Source: Talaromyces rugulosus
Lineage: Eukaryota; Ascomycota; Eurotiomycetes; Eurotiales; Trichocomaceae
Length of the DNA stretch: 64,000 bases
Direction of reading: 5' to 3'
Assembly (NCBI RefSeq): GCF_013368755.1
Contig: NC_049563.1
Location: 4,216,001-4,280,000, forward strand
How positions within the stretch are numbered: position 1 is the stretch's first letter; the number at the start of each line of letters is the position of its first letter. Below the pieces are notes generated by a model, which did not search any database, was not told the DNA's origin, and was given only the letters and a program-made list of their open reading frames with translations. Position numbers and translations under genes: made by a program. This document shows positions 1 to 12,600 of the stretch, piece by piece.

Positions 1-3000
1 ACCCCAATATGCCCTCTGAACTTCCGGCGCCGGTTTTTGTGAAGGAGTTAGCTGTGCTTGGACTTCGTTCGCTGCTTACATGGCTCCGATTCGTTTTGGT
101 TGCGTTCGTTTGGCTTGGATGGTTGCCATGGTCGATGCGTGCTATATGGCGTGCTTTATTCTGGCTCGCCGATGGACGATGGCCGACCTCACACCCTTCA
201 AATTTTAACCAAACCAGAATGCAAGCCATAGTGAATGGGACGACGTTCATCACCCAGTCGTTGGCTGGCGGTAATTCTGCAGCGTCGACCTCCGACCCCG
301 CCGCAACATCCGAACCCACAAACGTCTTGTCTCCCATGACATCGATTCTTAATTTTTCAACTGGTGAGCCCGTGGTTTTCGCAATCGCCAAGCGACTTTT
401 CCTGGGACTATTCGCTGTCTCATCAAGGGTGCCGGACGAGAGTAGTCCCAATCAGACAAACGCCACCTTGTCTAGAAGCCCCCGCGGCCCGTCGTGGCTC
501 TCCAATGTCACTTTTCTCAATTCATTGACGTCATCCCCAACAGTTAACAACATCGTGATCGATACATTGGAAGGGCAGCTGATCACTCTACTTGTTGTGA
601 TATCTTTCATCTTGGTGTTCTTGATTCGGGAATGGGTGGTCCAGCAACAACCGGTTGTCAACGTTGGGGAAGAAGAGCGAGACGCTGTGGTACAATTGAT
701 CGACCGAAACCAAGTTGATGACCAGGCTCAGGAAGATGCAGCCGATGCACTCGATATTCAACCAGAAATGGCAGAAGAACGACCAGGTGACGATTATGAT
801 GAAAGCGGATCAGATATGGGAGAACATACTCCTTCCGATGACGACTGGGCATTTGAAAGCCGGGAGCCTTCACCAGAGTTCACAGCGGTTGACTCTCGCC
901 CCATACTTCCAATGCGATCATCAAGTTCTCGGCCTACATTACCATCACGGAATGCTCTTGACGACGCTTCAAGTATTCAACGCACTATTGAAGAGACAGC
1001 TACCGGTTCCGCTAATCAGACATGGCCTGGTATCGATACATTCAAAGAATTGTGGTCGCGAGGCGAAGGAAACCCTGATCAAATTTTACAGATTATCAGG
1101 GACGAAGGCCGCGAAGAGGACCTCGGTTGGATCGTGAATGCAATGACAAAACTCCAAGGATCAAACAACGCACAGTCTTCGGTTATCCCTAGTCCCAGTG
1201 CAGGGGGTCACCTCCGAGAGATCTTCGATGATGAAGCGTCTGTCAGTATCAGTCGACCAGGGGCAGGGCCTTCTGAAACTCAAGCACCTGGGTCACTTCT
1301 CGAACAATCTAATGCTGCACGTGTCGAAACCGGGAAATCAGGTGTACCTAGTGAACATCGAAGTGGTGAAGTTGGGCAGGGCAATTCTGAACCTACAGTT
1401 GAAAATACAGAATCTTCTACCAACCCAATACGACACCCGGAACCTTCTTCCTCGGCTGCGAGTGAAGAAAGCACGCCCAGCCCTGCCATCGATGCTACGG
1501 AGTCTGCGCAAGCAGAAGACCATACCTTGGTAGATCGCGTCCTCGATTGGTTCTGGGGAGACCTAAATACAGAGCCAGACTTTAAGCCTGAGGATGATGA
1601 TGCCCATGTCATCGATGACCCTCCTTTAGAGGAGGCATTGGCTCCGGTCCCAAACAGAGTAAATGATGCAGCAGATAATGATGCTGCTGCCGCTGCCAAT
1701 CCTTGGCAAGAACAAGTGGCTAGACCAGCAAACCAAGATGCAAACGACCCAGATGTAGTAGATGAGGCAGATGACTTTGAGGGAATTCTAGAGCTCATCG
1801 GCATGCAAGGGCCAATTTTTGGTCTCTTGCAGAATGGTGTTTTCAGTGCTTTACTCATCTCATTTACAATAGGTGTTGGTATCTGGCTACCTTACCTTTG
1901 GGGAAAGATTGCTCTAGTGTTTCTCACCAGTCCCATACAACTTTTTGTTAGGGTTCCTCTTACCATGCTGTCAATAACTGCCGATGTGGCAATCGACACA
2001 CTAATCGGCAGTGTCGGGTATGTTTTTTATTGGGTGATTCTTGTTTTGAAAACTTTGTTGCGTACGGTTTATGGGCTCATACCACTCCTGGATTTGATAC
2101 CTCCGGGCACCTTGTTCACCCAAACGTCGTTAACCCTCATCCATGAAAGCAGTCGAAGACTCAATAAAGTACTGACGGGATTCTTCGATTTCCACGAGAC
2201 AGACCTCCCGATGTTTTCGGTGCTCGCTCACCAGGCGCTGCGTATCCACGAGGCCCGAATTGCAGGACTATTTAAGATGATCGGAGACGCTATCACTTTT
2301 ATCTTATACGACTTACCAACAAAACTGATTTCACATGAGTATCGGCATGAGTTGGTCGTTGATATCAGCCAAGTTAGTATCGCTGATCTCACTGGATATC
2401 TGAAGACTGGGGGCGAAAGTCTCATCCAGCAGGGTCTGTCGTTGCTGGGGAAGTCGGGCTGGGTGCGCGAGGACATCGCTGTAGTTATCGGCTCCGACTA
2501 TGACCTGGCTCGGTGGGACACGACAGATCGTACTATTGCTATCCTCATTGGATATACATTTGCTTCTCTTCTTGGTATTTTATATCTGAAGATCAATAGC
2601 ATGTTCACCGGGGTCAACCGGGGCCAGAGAATCGACGGTGTTGTTGCAGAGATACTTAACCAAGCGGGCGGTGTGATGAAAGTGATCCTCATCATCGGCA
2701 TCGAGATGATCGTCTTCCCTTTATACTGCGGTCTACTTTTGGACCTGGCTTTGATGCCGTTGTTCGAACATGCCACATTAGCATCTCGGATCGAGTTCAC
2801 GGTTTCGTCTCCTCTTACATCATTATTCATCCACTGGTTCGTTGGCACTTGTTACATGTTCCACTTCGCACTTTTCGTCTCCATGTGTCGCAAGATCATG
2901 AGAACTGGAGTCCTTTGTAAGTACCCCTTGTATCTAATACGTGCAGCTCACGCTGACTGTTGGCAGACTTTATACGCGATCCTGATGATCCCACCTTCCA

Positions 3001-4534
3001 TCCGGTCCGCGATGTCTTGGAGCGTAACATCGTAACACAGTTGAGGAAAATCGCATTCTCCGCCTTGGTCTACGGTGGTCTTGTCGTTGTATGCCTGGGT
3101 GGCGTGGTATGGGGCTTGTCATACTCTTTTGACGACGTTCTCCCAATCCACTGGTCATCCAAGGTCCCTGTACTCGAATTCCCTGTTGATCTATTATTTT
3201 ACAACTCAATCATGCCCCTTGCTGTACGCGCACTCAAGCCATCAGAAGTGCTCAACGGTATGTACAATTGGTGGTTCCACGTATGTGCACGATACTTGCG
3301 ACTGTCACACTTTTTGCTTGGAGAAAGACACCAGGACGAAGAGGGACGCCACGTTGGCTGTACATGGACAGAATTCCTCGCTGGAAAGAGGGGTGACACG
3401 GAAGCTCCTGTGGTCACTGAGGAAGACAAAGCAGCAGCTGGAGAAAAGAGTGAACGTGTCCACTTCCTGCGAGACGGCAGATTCGTCCGCGCTCCAGCTT
3501 CCGACCAAGTCCGCATTCCCAAGAAAACGAAAGTGTTTTTGGAGGTAACCGAAGACAATGAACGCATCGACGGGGTCTCGGATGATGCTGATGGGCTACA
3601 TGGTAAAAACAACGAAATGTTCACCCAGGTCTACGTCCCGCCAAACTTCCGGCTGCGGATTTCTATTTTCATCTTCACCATTTGGATGTATGCTGCAGCC
3701 ACAGGGATGGGTGCTACGATTGTTCCATTGGTTGTCGGCCGGAAAGTCCTCTCGTTTTACTTCCCCAGCTTCATCCAGATTAACGACATCTATGCATTCT
3801 CTGTGGGTCTCTATCTCCTAGGAGGTGTAGCCTACGCCCTTGTTCACTCGCGTTCTGTCTACACGACAGTAAGGGAACGCTTCTTGCCTACGATCTCCGC
3901 CGTGGAAGTGATCACCCAAGCGGTGAAGGCGGCCATAAACGCCACCCGACTCATCTACGTCGCAGCAACATTTACGATCTTCATTCCTTCCTTGTTAGCG
4001 TTATTGGTGGAACTTTACGTGCTCATTCCCATCCATTCCTACACGCAAGCCCCGCACCCTCATGTGATTCATTTCATTCAAGATTGGACTCTCGGGGTGC
4101 TCTACGTTCAGATGGGTGTCAGGTTTATACAGTGGACACCGGCCTCGCGTCTTTCCACGGCTCTCAGTGCGATCACTCGCAATGGTTGGCTGCGACCAGA
4201 TGCCAGTGTGGCCACTCGCTCCATCATCCTTCCAGCCTCTATATTGTCGACATTCGCCGTGGTTTTACCATTCTGTTTGGGCTTCGCTGCCAATTCCACG
4301 GTCTTTTCCAGCGCCGCGCCGGAAATCCAATCCAAAGTGTATCGTTATGCATACCCGGCATCGCTCACCGTGTGCCTGCTTGTTTACACAGGCCTCCTCT
4401 TCTGCAGACAGCTAGACGTCTGGCGAGCCAGCATTCGGGACGATGTGTACTTGACTGGCGAGCGATTGCATAACCTGGGCGAAAAGACAGCCAGGGATGT
4501 CGCCGGAGCACACAGGCGGGTGGATACGTCATAG
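1..4534 (+). CDS. doa10: Doa10/MARCH6-type ER-membrane E3 ubiquitin ligase (5' end outside window)
   Basis: Partial gene. The frame is already open at base 3 (P-N-M-P-S-E-L-P), so the ATG at 9 is internal. Exons are 1-2916 and 2967-4534. A 50 bp GTAAGT/CAG intron joins ...RTGVLY to FIRDPDDPTFHPVRDVLER, a segment highly typical of Doa10/Ssm4. About 1,493 residues are visible. Many hydrophobic segments lie near the start, around residues 185-205, and throughout the C-terminal half. The long loop between them is acidic and Ser/Glu-rich. In the family, an N-terminal RING-CH domain (about 100 residues, which must lie left of the window) ubiquitinates misfolded ER and nuclear-envelope proteins for ERAD, with Ubc6/Ubc7. 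It lies in tandem with the next gene, 544 bp upstream of that gene's ATG. The identity is secure from the FIRDPDDPTFHP segment and topology; the RING itself is not visible here. Confidence 0.9.
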
Positions 4535-5078
4535 GATCGCAGGGGATCTTTACGCTCCCTTTCTTTGGCCGAGATGTATTTTAGATTTTATTATTACTAT
4601 TATGACAATAAAGAGCAAAATATTTTACGTTCCAACATGATCTCTATGCACTGATGCAGGGATGCAGCGTTATTATCATTACTCCGTATAGTAAATGCAG
4701 TTGCCTAAAATAAATCACCCGCCTACGAGGCAAGCCTGCGCCCCATAAATAGCGCGGCCGCTTATTGGCCGACATAGACGAGCAACGCGGTTGCCCCACT
4801 TTGCGATCTGCCAAGCCCCACTCTCTGTGTGCTGATTGGTTAGGCAACAGGATTATCGATCGTCTTGCCCTCCTCCTCCACCCGCGCTTGCGTACTTAAC
4901 ATCCACGCTCACGGCGAACTTCTGCTGCAGCCTCACCTTTCCAACTCCCCTGTTATTTCGCTTTATATCAGCCTCGTCGACACATATCTCGGCGACACTC
5001 TTATCTGGAAATCAAAATACACCGTCAAGTCTACGCAAAGTGCATGAGGATTGACCCCTCGTGGCCATAGTCGCCGAC
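4535..5078. other. Intergenic region between doa10 and the HeLo-kinase-protease gene
   Basis: These 544 bp hold the 3' untranslated region of doa10 and the promoter and leader of the next gene. An AT-rich stretch at 4575-4620 includes AATAAAG near 4609. A pyrimidine-rich stretch at about 4860-4990 precedes the ATG at 5079. Nothing else was recognised. Confidence 0.5.
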
Positions 5079-8000
5079 ATGTCCGTCCTGCGACAGGGAG
5101 GCTCGTTCCTCCAAAGACGCCTCACCAAGATGTACACCGACACGAAAACATCTTGTGAGAGTGTCGCGACGGCTCCAAAGGCAAGCGATGATCCCGAACT
5201 AGTCGCATTGCACCGCCAGTACCGCACGCAAAAGGACAGGCTTCTGGCCTGGGGCCTCGACTGGAGCGATTCCAATGCCGCCCAACCGAACGATATCGAC
5301 GAGTCGCTTACGGAAGCCGGATTCAGTGATGTGGTTGCCAGTGTGATGTCGTCCATACAAGAGATTCTCAATGAGGCGGAACGGTTACAACATGGCGATG
5401 CGCTGGCGGCCTTGCAGCGGAAAGGTGGCAGTGGTACGGACCTACCCGCCAAAGAAGATCTTGCTTTCAAGGCGCATTGGACAGAAGATGACATCAAACG
5501 CTCGTATACGTTGCTGAACGACCTCACATCTTGCATCGACACCCTTTATGACCTATCCCAGTCGCGCCGAAACATGTCGATGAGTATGGCCATGGCCGAT
5601 CAGCCTAGCAAGGTCAAGGGTCGTTCACAGACGACACTACCGAAGGGATCAAAAATATCAAGCGATACGCTGCGTTCAATGTCTGTCGATTCAAAATTAC
5701 TATCATCCACAAGAGATTTTGTTGAAAGCCCAGTTGGGACGAAGGAAAAGGCTACTAGGACGACCACCACTACTACAACTAGCCCGATACAAGAGCAGAT
5801 GGCAGTATCGAACTACCCCGGTTTTGGCTCTCACCCACCGGCTGTTCACGAATCGAGTCGAATAAGCCAGTTGCTATCGGATTCCCTTACTTCCACAAAA
5901 CACCTCCTCATCGATCGGTCGGCCCTGCAGCTCTCCGGCGCTTCTCATGATCAAAGCCCGCCACCATACGAGCAAGTTGCCGCGTCTGCAAACTCTCGAA
6001 TTATCGGTCGTATTCAAACATCTGCCACGCCATTCCTGACTAGCCTGACCAAAGAATCCACCATACCAATTCTAGTCGAGTTCACGCCCATGATGCTAGA
6101 ATCACAGAATTCGGTTACAATACCCGCTGCACATCGAATGGACAAGCAGCACCGTGCTTTGGATAGATTAGTGGAGAACTCACGAGTGTCACATCTCGGC
6201 CTATTACGATTCCTGGGTTATTATCTGGATATGGCCAATTCTCGATACGCATTTGTCTACCAAATGCCAGTTGATTATTTCCCGTTCTTGAGCAATCCAA
6301 GCAATCTGCTGAAAGAGCTCAAGCCAAAGACCCTAGTTTCACTCTTTCATTCTGGGGATGAACACCAGGATATTCCAGTACCGACATTGGAAAGCCGATT
6401 CCGTCTAGCTTACAATCTCCTTCTGGCCGTTCTTCACTTGAGAAGTCAAAACTTCGTTCACGGAAACATCAATAGCAACAACATACTTGTTTTCCCCGGT
6501 CTGAAAACTTCAAGTCAAGATGAAATCGGTGGCCTGATTGAAGATCTCCGGCGTCCATACCTCACATCACTTGCTCAGTTTTCCGGTAACGATCCAACCC
6601 CGGAACCGCTTTCGTCCAGCATGTACCGCCATCCTGACGACAAGCGTGTCCTGGATGATGAAGCTGCATGGGCCTATGATCTTTACTCTCTCGGCCTGGT
6701 CCTTTTGGAAATTGGCCTGTGGGCGCCTATCAGCCGTCTCTGGAAGATGAAGTACAACAATGCGATGTTCAAACAACGAATCGAGAATGTTTATATCAAG
6801 AAACTCTCATCAAAGTGTGGAAGTGCCTACCTTCATGTGGTTCAACTCTGTCTCGACGCCCCGAATTTCTTGTTATCGACAGAGCCCATGGCCGACCTCG
6901 GCTTGAGGGTGCCCAATGTATTTGCTTACCCGACCTTGGAATTTGCAGAACCAGACAGCCAATTCGCTTTCTCCGCCAATTTCCTTTACACAATGAGCAA
7001 AATCGTATATCGGTGTTGTGCAATCGACATATTCTCTCCTCCCCCGACGGCTGATCTGGACGATTGTCTACCTTTGGCTCTCGGCCGGGACTTCGAATCA
7101 GAGCCCTTGCCAATGCATGGGTCACTATACGAAACCGAGTCTGCCGTGAAACGAAGTGTGGAGATTCAGGAAATGCAACATGTTCCAACTGACAGCAAAA
7201 TAGCCCACAATTTGAGCGACTCTGTGGAGAAAAAGGTGAAAAAGCGGACACTGAAAAAGTTGACAAATGTGGACATTCCACAGGAGCATCTCAATCACTG
7301 GAACTTCTACGCTATGCCACAACTGAGCAAGATTCTGCACAAGATCCTCAAGGATTCGTCAGAGTCGTGTACTGCTTCTTTGATGATGACTGGTGAAAAC
7401 CCGGAAAACGCCAAGACAACCATCTGTGTAACCTGTTCAAACGTCAAGAAGGTTAGGGCAATCTTGAAAAAGTATTTCGAAATCGAGCAAGGTTGGGAAC
7501 TGATTGTGCTTCGCGGCGATGTCACGAGGTCAAAAGTCCCCAAGCGGCGACGACGCAAGCCGCACTGTTCATCCCCAGTAAACTCAATTGAACCTGCTTT
7601 TGCGCAATCGGACTTGAACCCACACTACCAGCAGAAGCCGCTATGTGGGGCATCTATTGGTGCATTCATCAATGAAGAGCATTTACCACCTGTTTCATAC
7701 GGAGGCGCCATCTTGGTTGACGGCATGCCTTTTGGAATGACTGTTCACCACATGCTCGAGGCTCCAAGCGACGATGAAGACGATGGTGACGACGACGACT
7801 TTTCCGAAGACCTGCCACGTTCATCTGCGAACTGGAACTCGGGCATGGCCATGACAAACGAAGAGTTTGCATATACTTGGTGTGATGACGAGCCCGAGAC
7901 TCATTTCGAAACTCATTTTGAAATTGAAATCTCCGACGATGAGGATGATGAGGATGATTCTTCGGAAGATTACTACCTGTCAGATGACGATTCGTCGGAC

Positions 8001-9105
8001 GAAGAGTATGATTACGACGATGTCGCGTCGATTGGCGACACTGCAGGTGTAGACCCAGAAGATGAGCCGCGGTTAGTAGTCACTCAGCCTGCTATCGACG
8101 ACGTGCACGAAGATTTCTTCCCCACGCTTGAGGATAGGGACGATGAGCATCTCGCCTCCCACAGCCTCGGATACGTCCACGCCTCATCAGGACTACGTCG
8201 TTGGACGCGGCGAGGTATCAAACATGAGATCGATTGGGCACTGATATCGCTTCATGATGTCCGTATGGATGCACGAAACTTCATTGTTGGAGGTGCAGCC
8301 CACAACAGCAACGCCAACAACCCAGGCCAAGAGAGATTGCACGAAGCTCCAGTCCACCTTAACAAAGTCGCGAGACTCGAGGAATTGAGCGGTCTCAACG
8401 TCCAATGCTGCGGTCGAACAAGCGGCTATCAGCGAGGATCCATCTCGCCAGCATTGAGTCTTGTCAAATTACATGGACGGCAAAGTTTTTCGTCGAGTTT
8501 TGCCGTCAATGGAAGTTTTGGAGGTTCGTCTATGACTTTCTTTACAATAAACTAGTTTTTTCATATATACTAACTTTTTTTTCAACGCAGTTCCTGGCGA
8601 TTCAGGCGCATGGGTATTCGAAAAATCCACAGGACGAGTCTGCGGACACGTGCTCGCATGGTCCGAACGAAGCCGTACAGCATACATTGCCCCCATGCAG
8701 GTTCTCCTCGAAGACATCTCTCGCACACTGGGTGCCTGCGCAGTCACACTCCCCGGCTGCCAAGACGACAACATCTCCTCAGCCGCCGTGCCGCAAACAG
8801 TACGCGCCTACGACCAGAGACAGCAGCAACAACAACAACACCCGCTGCGCCACGGTTTTTCGCTCATGTCTGAGCATATCCCCGTCGACTTGAGTCGGCT
8901 CAGCTTAACCAATCTTGAAGATCCGCCCGCCGCTATGCCAAATCGAATGATGAGAGGCAGTGGTGGTGCTAGCACTCGCGCTGGTGGCCGTGGTGTTGGT
9001 GTTGGTGTTGGTCGAGGTCTTCGAAATGTCTCGACTTCGTCGTATCGCGCTGGTCCCCATCCGTTTATGACGCATACGGGCGGTATGGAAAGACAATTTG
9101 CTTGA
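5079..9105 (+). CDS. HeLo-like domain / pseudokinase / trypsin-like serine protease fusion protein
   Basis: Start chosen at ATG 5079; the frame is open 18 bp further up but begins with GTG. Exons 5079-8523 and 8591-9105 encode 1,319 residues. Residues about 1-170 are helical with a RLLAWGLDW motif, resembling fungal HeLo/HET-S-type helical domains (inferred). Residues about 300-620 have kinase-like order, but the catalytic loop reads HGNINSNN (H461-G-N) instead of HRDxxxxN and no DFG is visible, so this is probably a pseudokinase. Residues about 860-1200 carry a chymotrypsin-fold signature: GMTVHH (H890/H891), IDWALISL (D1052) and PGDSGAW (S1153), giving a complete His-Asp-Ser triad. A long Asp/Glu-rich insertion separates His and Asp. 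The single intron lies just before the GDSG segment. The tail is Gly/Arg-rich. No signal peptide or membrane segment is seen. The gene is convergent with acetyl-CoA carboxylase. Function is unknown; regulated cell death or stress signalling is a guess from the layout. Confidence 0.85.
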
Positions 9106-9629
9106 TTTGAGATATGTATACATTTTTTACATGTATATATCCAGTCTTACTGTAAACTTTTTTTTTCACCTTTTTTTTTTTTTGCGTTACGATACCACTC
9201 TGTATTTTTGAAACCTTATGTTTCTAGGAAGTTTTTTTTTTTCTTCCCCTCACCAAGAAATAAATTGTTAGGCTTGATCAAACTATCGATAGCTTACTAG
9301 TGATTCTTACACATGTCTTTGCTCAAGTAGAAGTAAAACATAGACATGGACTCCTGTAAATCAAAGCACTAACTACTTTAAAACAACAATTGGTGATACT
9401 ACCAGATGACAGTTCAGTCAAATTGCACATCAAGATGGAGTGCTATTTATTAACTTACGAAAAATCCGAAAAATAATTAGAAAGTAAGGAAATTCGTATT
9501 TGAACAAACTCATTAATAACAAATGCTCATGCCACATATAACAATATTAACATACTCTTGGCCTGCCTATGTTCTTTTAAGCAGGTGGATCAAAAACTGT
9601 AAACACGACACAAAAAAAATAAAAATAAA
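9106..9629. other. Convergent intergenic region with several T-runs
   Basis: These 524 bp lie between two convergent genes. T-runs occur at about 9159-9182 and 9234-9243, with AATAAA-like AT-rich sequence around 9259-9265 on the + strand. A stretch rich in A and T precedes the carboxylase stop on the other strand (9609-9628). It probably holds both 3' untranslated regions. No ORF or repeat was seen. Confidence 0.5.
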
Positions 9630-12600
9630 CTATGGAGATGCCAAATATTTGAGGACCGATTCCCGCTCTTCAACAGGCAGCATGCTCAGGACTTGCTGAA
9701 CACCCTTGAGACCGCCCTCCTTGTTGCTCATCAAGAGTTGGGCAACATCGGAAATGACATTCTCAGTCTTGAGTTGTTCAATCTTAACGGAGATGTTTTT
9801 CTTGTTCTCTTCGTACCAAGAAGCAACCTTGCGATCGTTTTGGTTAAACTCCTCTTCCAACAAGCCACTCCAGGACAGGAGATTGCGAAGGTGAAGTTCG
9901 CGAGAAGATGTTTGAGGAGCCACAATGCCACTAACAGGGATGGCTCCACTGCTACCATTGCGCGGCGTAGGCTTGGGCTGCGCTTCAGTCATGCGCTTCA
10001 AGAGAAGCTCCTCGCTCAAACGGCGGCGTAGACGCCAGTAGAAGAATCTCCTAGCATTCTGCCATTTGAGAGGCTGGCGGATGGTACCCTTGGCTTCCAT
10101 ACGTCCTGCACGGTCGTGGAGGTCGGCGAATTGCAAAGCGATCTGCATGTAAACAGGGAGCAAGTCCTCTTCTCGGGCTGCCATCTTAGCCTTCACTTGA
10201 GACAGCTGTTCGTTGCTGAGAGACTTGTCTTCAAGCTGTCTGCGGAGTTCACCGTAGGTAGGATCCAAACGAGCCATTGTATCCAGCTGCTTCTCGCGTC
10301 TGAACTTGATGTTTACAATACCCTCAGGCTCCAAGACACCGCCACGAGATTCCTCATCGGCATACATTTCCATCTGGTCGGGGTTGATGGTAGGATCGAT
10401 AACAACCTAAAGAAACCAGTTAGCACTCTGTTAGAAGGGGGTGAGGAGCTAAATAAGCTTACCCAAGAACCACCACGAAGCTCGCCGAATGGTGGAATGT
10501 ATACAAAGATCGGTTGCTCATACTTGACAAGAGCATCGACAATGTAAGAACCATACTTAAGCACTTCGTTGTACATGTCACGTTGACCACCAGAGAAACC
10601 ACGCCAGTTGGCCAGAATCATCACTGGAAGCTGTTCACCATAGTTGAAGTCCCGCAGAGCTTGTGCGGTCTTGTAGGCGGAGTTCGGGAACCACACTCCA
10701 CCGGCCTCCATAGAAACAATTTCCATGGATTCAGGGTTAGCTGGGTCTGCAGGGGTGACGTTTTCAACGGTTCGGGATTCAACAGCGATAACACCCATGG
10801 GGATACCACCCAGACGAGCACGACCAACAACAACAGTTCTGGCCCAACCACCAAGACTCTCTTCGAAGGAGTCTTTGTCGAAAAGACCGGAGAGGTACTC
10901 GTCTCCTTCTTCTTTCCCGCCAATCAACCATCTAACATCGTATTGTCCTCGAGGAGGAACGAAGGTAATGTCACGGTCCCAGTTGTCAGCCCATGGTCGA
11001 ATAGGGACAGGGGCGTTCTTCCTATCGGGAACAAACGACATCCAATCCACAATCTTCTGAATACCTTCGAAGTCGTCATTGGCTGTCATGTGGGAAACAC
11101 CATTCTTGTACATGATCTGGGTACCACCAAGTTGCAAGTTGGAAGTGTAAACGTCACGGCCGAGAAGCTTGTTGATAGCCGGGGCACCAGTGAGAATAAT
11201 AGGCTGGCCCTCGACTTGGATTGCTCGCTGACCGAGTCGCACGAGATAGGCACCAATACCAACAGAGCGGCATGTAACCAATGTGACAGTAAAGATGTCC
11301 TCGTAAGCACGCGAAGTCTCACCAGCAATCAAACCTGATCCTCGAAGACACTCGACACCCAATCCGTCCTTGGCACCAATGACGGCAGTAATCTTGTGTC
11401 GTTCTTCTCCATCCTCAGAGATAGGCTCAGTGAGGACTTCCTTAACCTTGCGTTCGTCCAACTTCTTCTTGATCTCGGGGGTCAAGTAGAGGTATTTGAA
11501 GCCAGCTTGGGGCTTGGACGGATCGTTCCATGCAACATTAAGGTAGGGGATCAATTCATCGGCCATGCCAATACGGGCACCAGAGTTGGCAGAAAGGTAG
11601 ATACGAGGAATGCCAAGTTTCCTGGCCAGCTCAGTGCACTTGTGGAAGAACCTGTCTTCCTGAGGTCCAAAAGAACCAATTTGATACGTAATGTCGTTGG
11701 CAATGATAATAAACTTTCGGCCGCGGGGGTACTCTGGAGTATAAGCCGTAACAATCCAGCCAACCATACCATGTGTGTTTGTACCAGCCTCGCGAGACAC
11801 TTCAACAAGATTGTCAGTGTCGTCCAAAACAAGCTCGCTGTATTCGATACATTCCCCAACTGGGGGTCTCTTCTCAGCAAGAGATGGAATCTTTTCGGTA
11901 CTCTTAGTCCAGCTGTTCTGGAAAGCCTGGCGGAAAAGCTCCGGGAAGTCGTAGACGTACTGCGTACCCATCAGGTGTGCCTTGTAGCGTTTGGGCTGAA
12001 GCCACTCCTTTGTCGGGTAGGGTGTTGACACGGCGCGAAGGTGCATGGAGCCGACCTTGTTGGTGCCTCCAATGCTGTGGAAGACCCATTCTCCCTTTTC
12101 GGATTTCTTCTCAACGTACAGCTCGACCTGGATGATGAAACCGTAGGTGTTGTTGATGATAACGCGAAGAGGATAAGGCCTTCCAGTAGCAGGATCCGTG
12201 CACAGGATACGGATCTCAGCAGCTGTGACACGAAGTCGCCAGAGACGATGGCCGAAACGATCCAAGAAGCCGGCCAGGGCTTCCTCGACAGCTTGGGGCT
12301 CAAGAGGGAACACTGGCGAGAAGTTGATAAAGATGTGGTTAAGATCGGAGTTGTTGTTGCCAATAACCTCCAAGGCATCCAGAATATCATTCATCAAGCG
12401 ATCGGCTTCCGAAATCAGGTACTCCGCGGTAGGGATATCATCACGAAGGCGGCCAGGGCGCACCACAGCACGAGTAAAGTACCGCTTGTCAACCGTTTGA
12501 CGGTCATTTTCATTGCCCTTGCCAACGGCCTCGTACACATGAATGTTGCGGTTTTCAGTGAAGACGGGCTTGATTTTGAATTTAGACAGGCGGCCCAACT

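Noticed and set aside
9..11. ATG at base 9 as the true start of the Doa10 gene
   Set aside because: The frame is open to the window edge and the preceding codons fit the family; a Doa10 protein without its RING-CH domain would be unusual, so the gene almost certainly starts outside.
1280..1858. A 192-codon open frame on the minus strand inside doa10
   Set aside because: It is a Ser/Ala-rich shadow of the acidic Glu/Asp loop of doa10 read backwards.
8524..8590. Ending the HeLo/kinase/protease protein at the stop following this segment (8553-8555)
   Set aside because: Reading through gives an unrelated tail, whereas GTTCGT...CAG splicing restores the PGDSGAW motif and a long conserved-looking C-terminus in frame.
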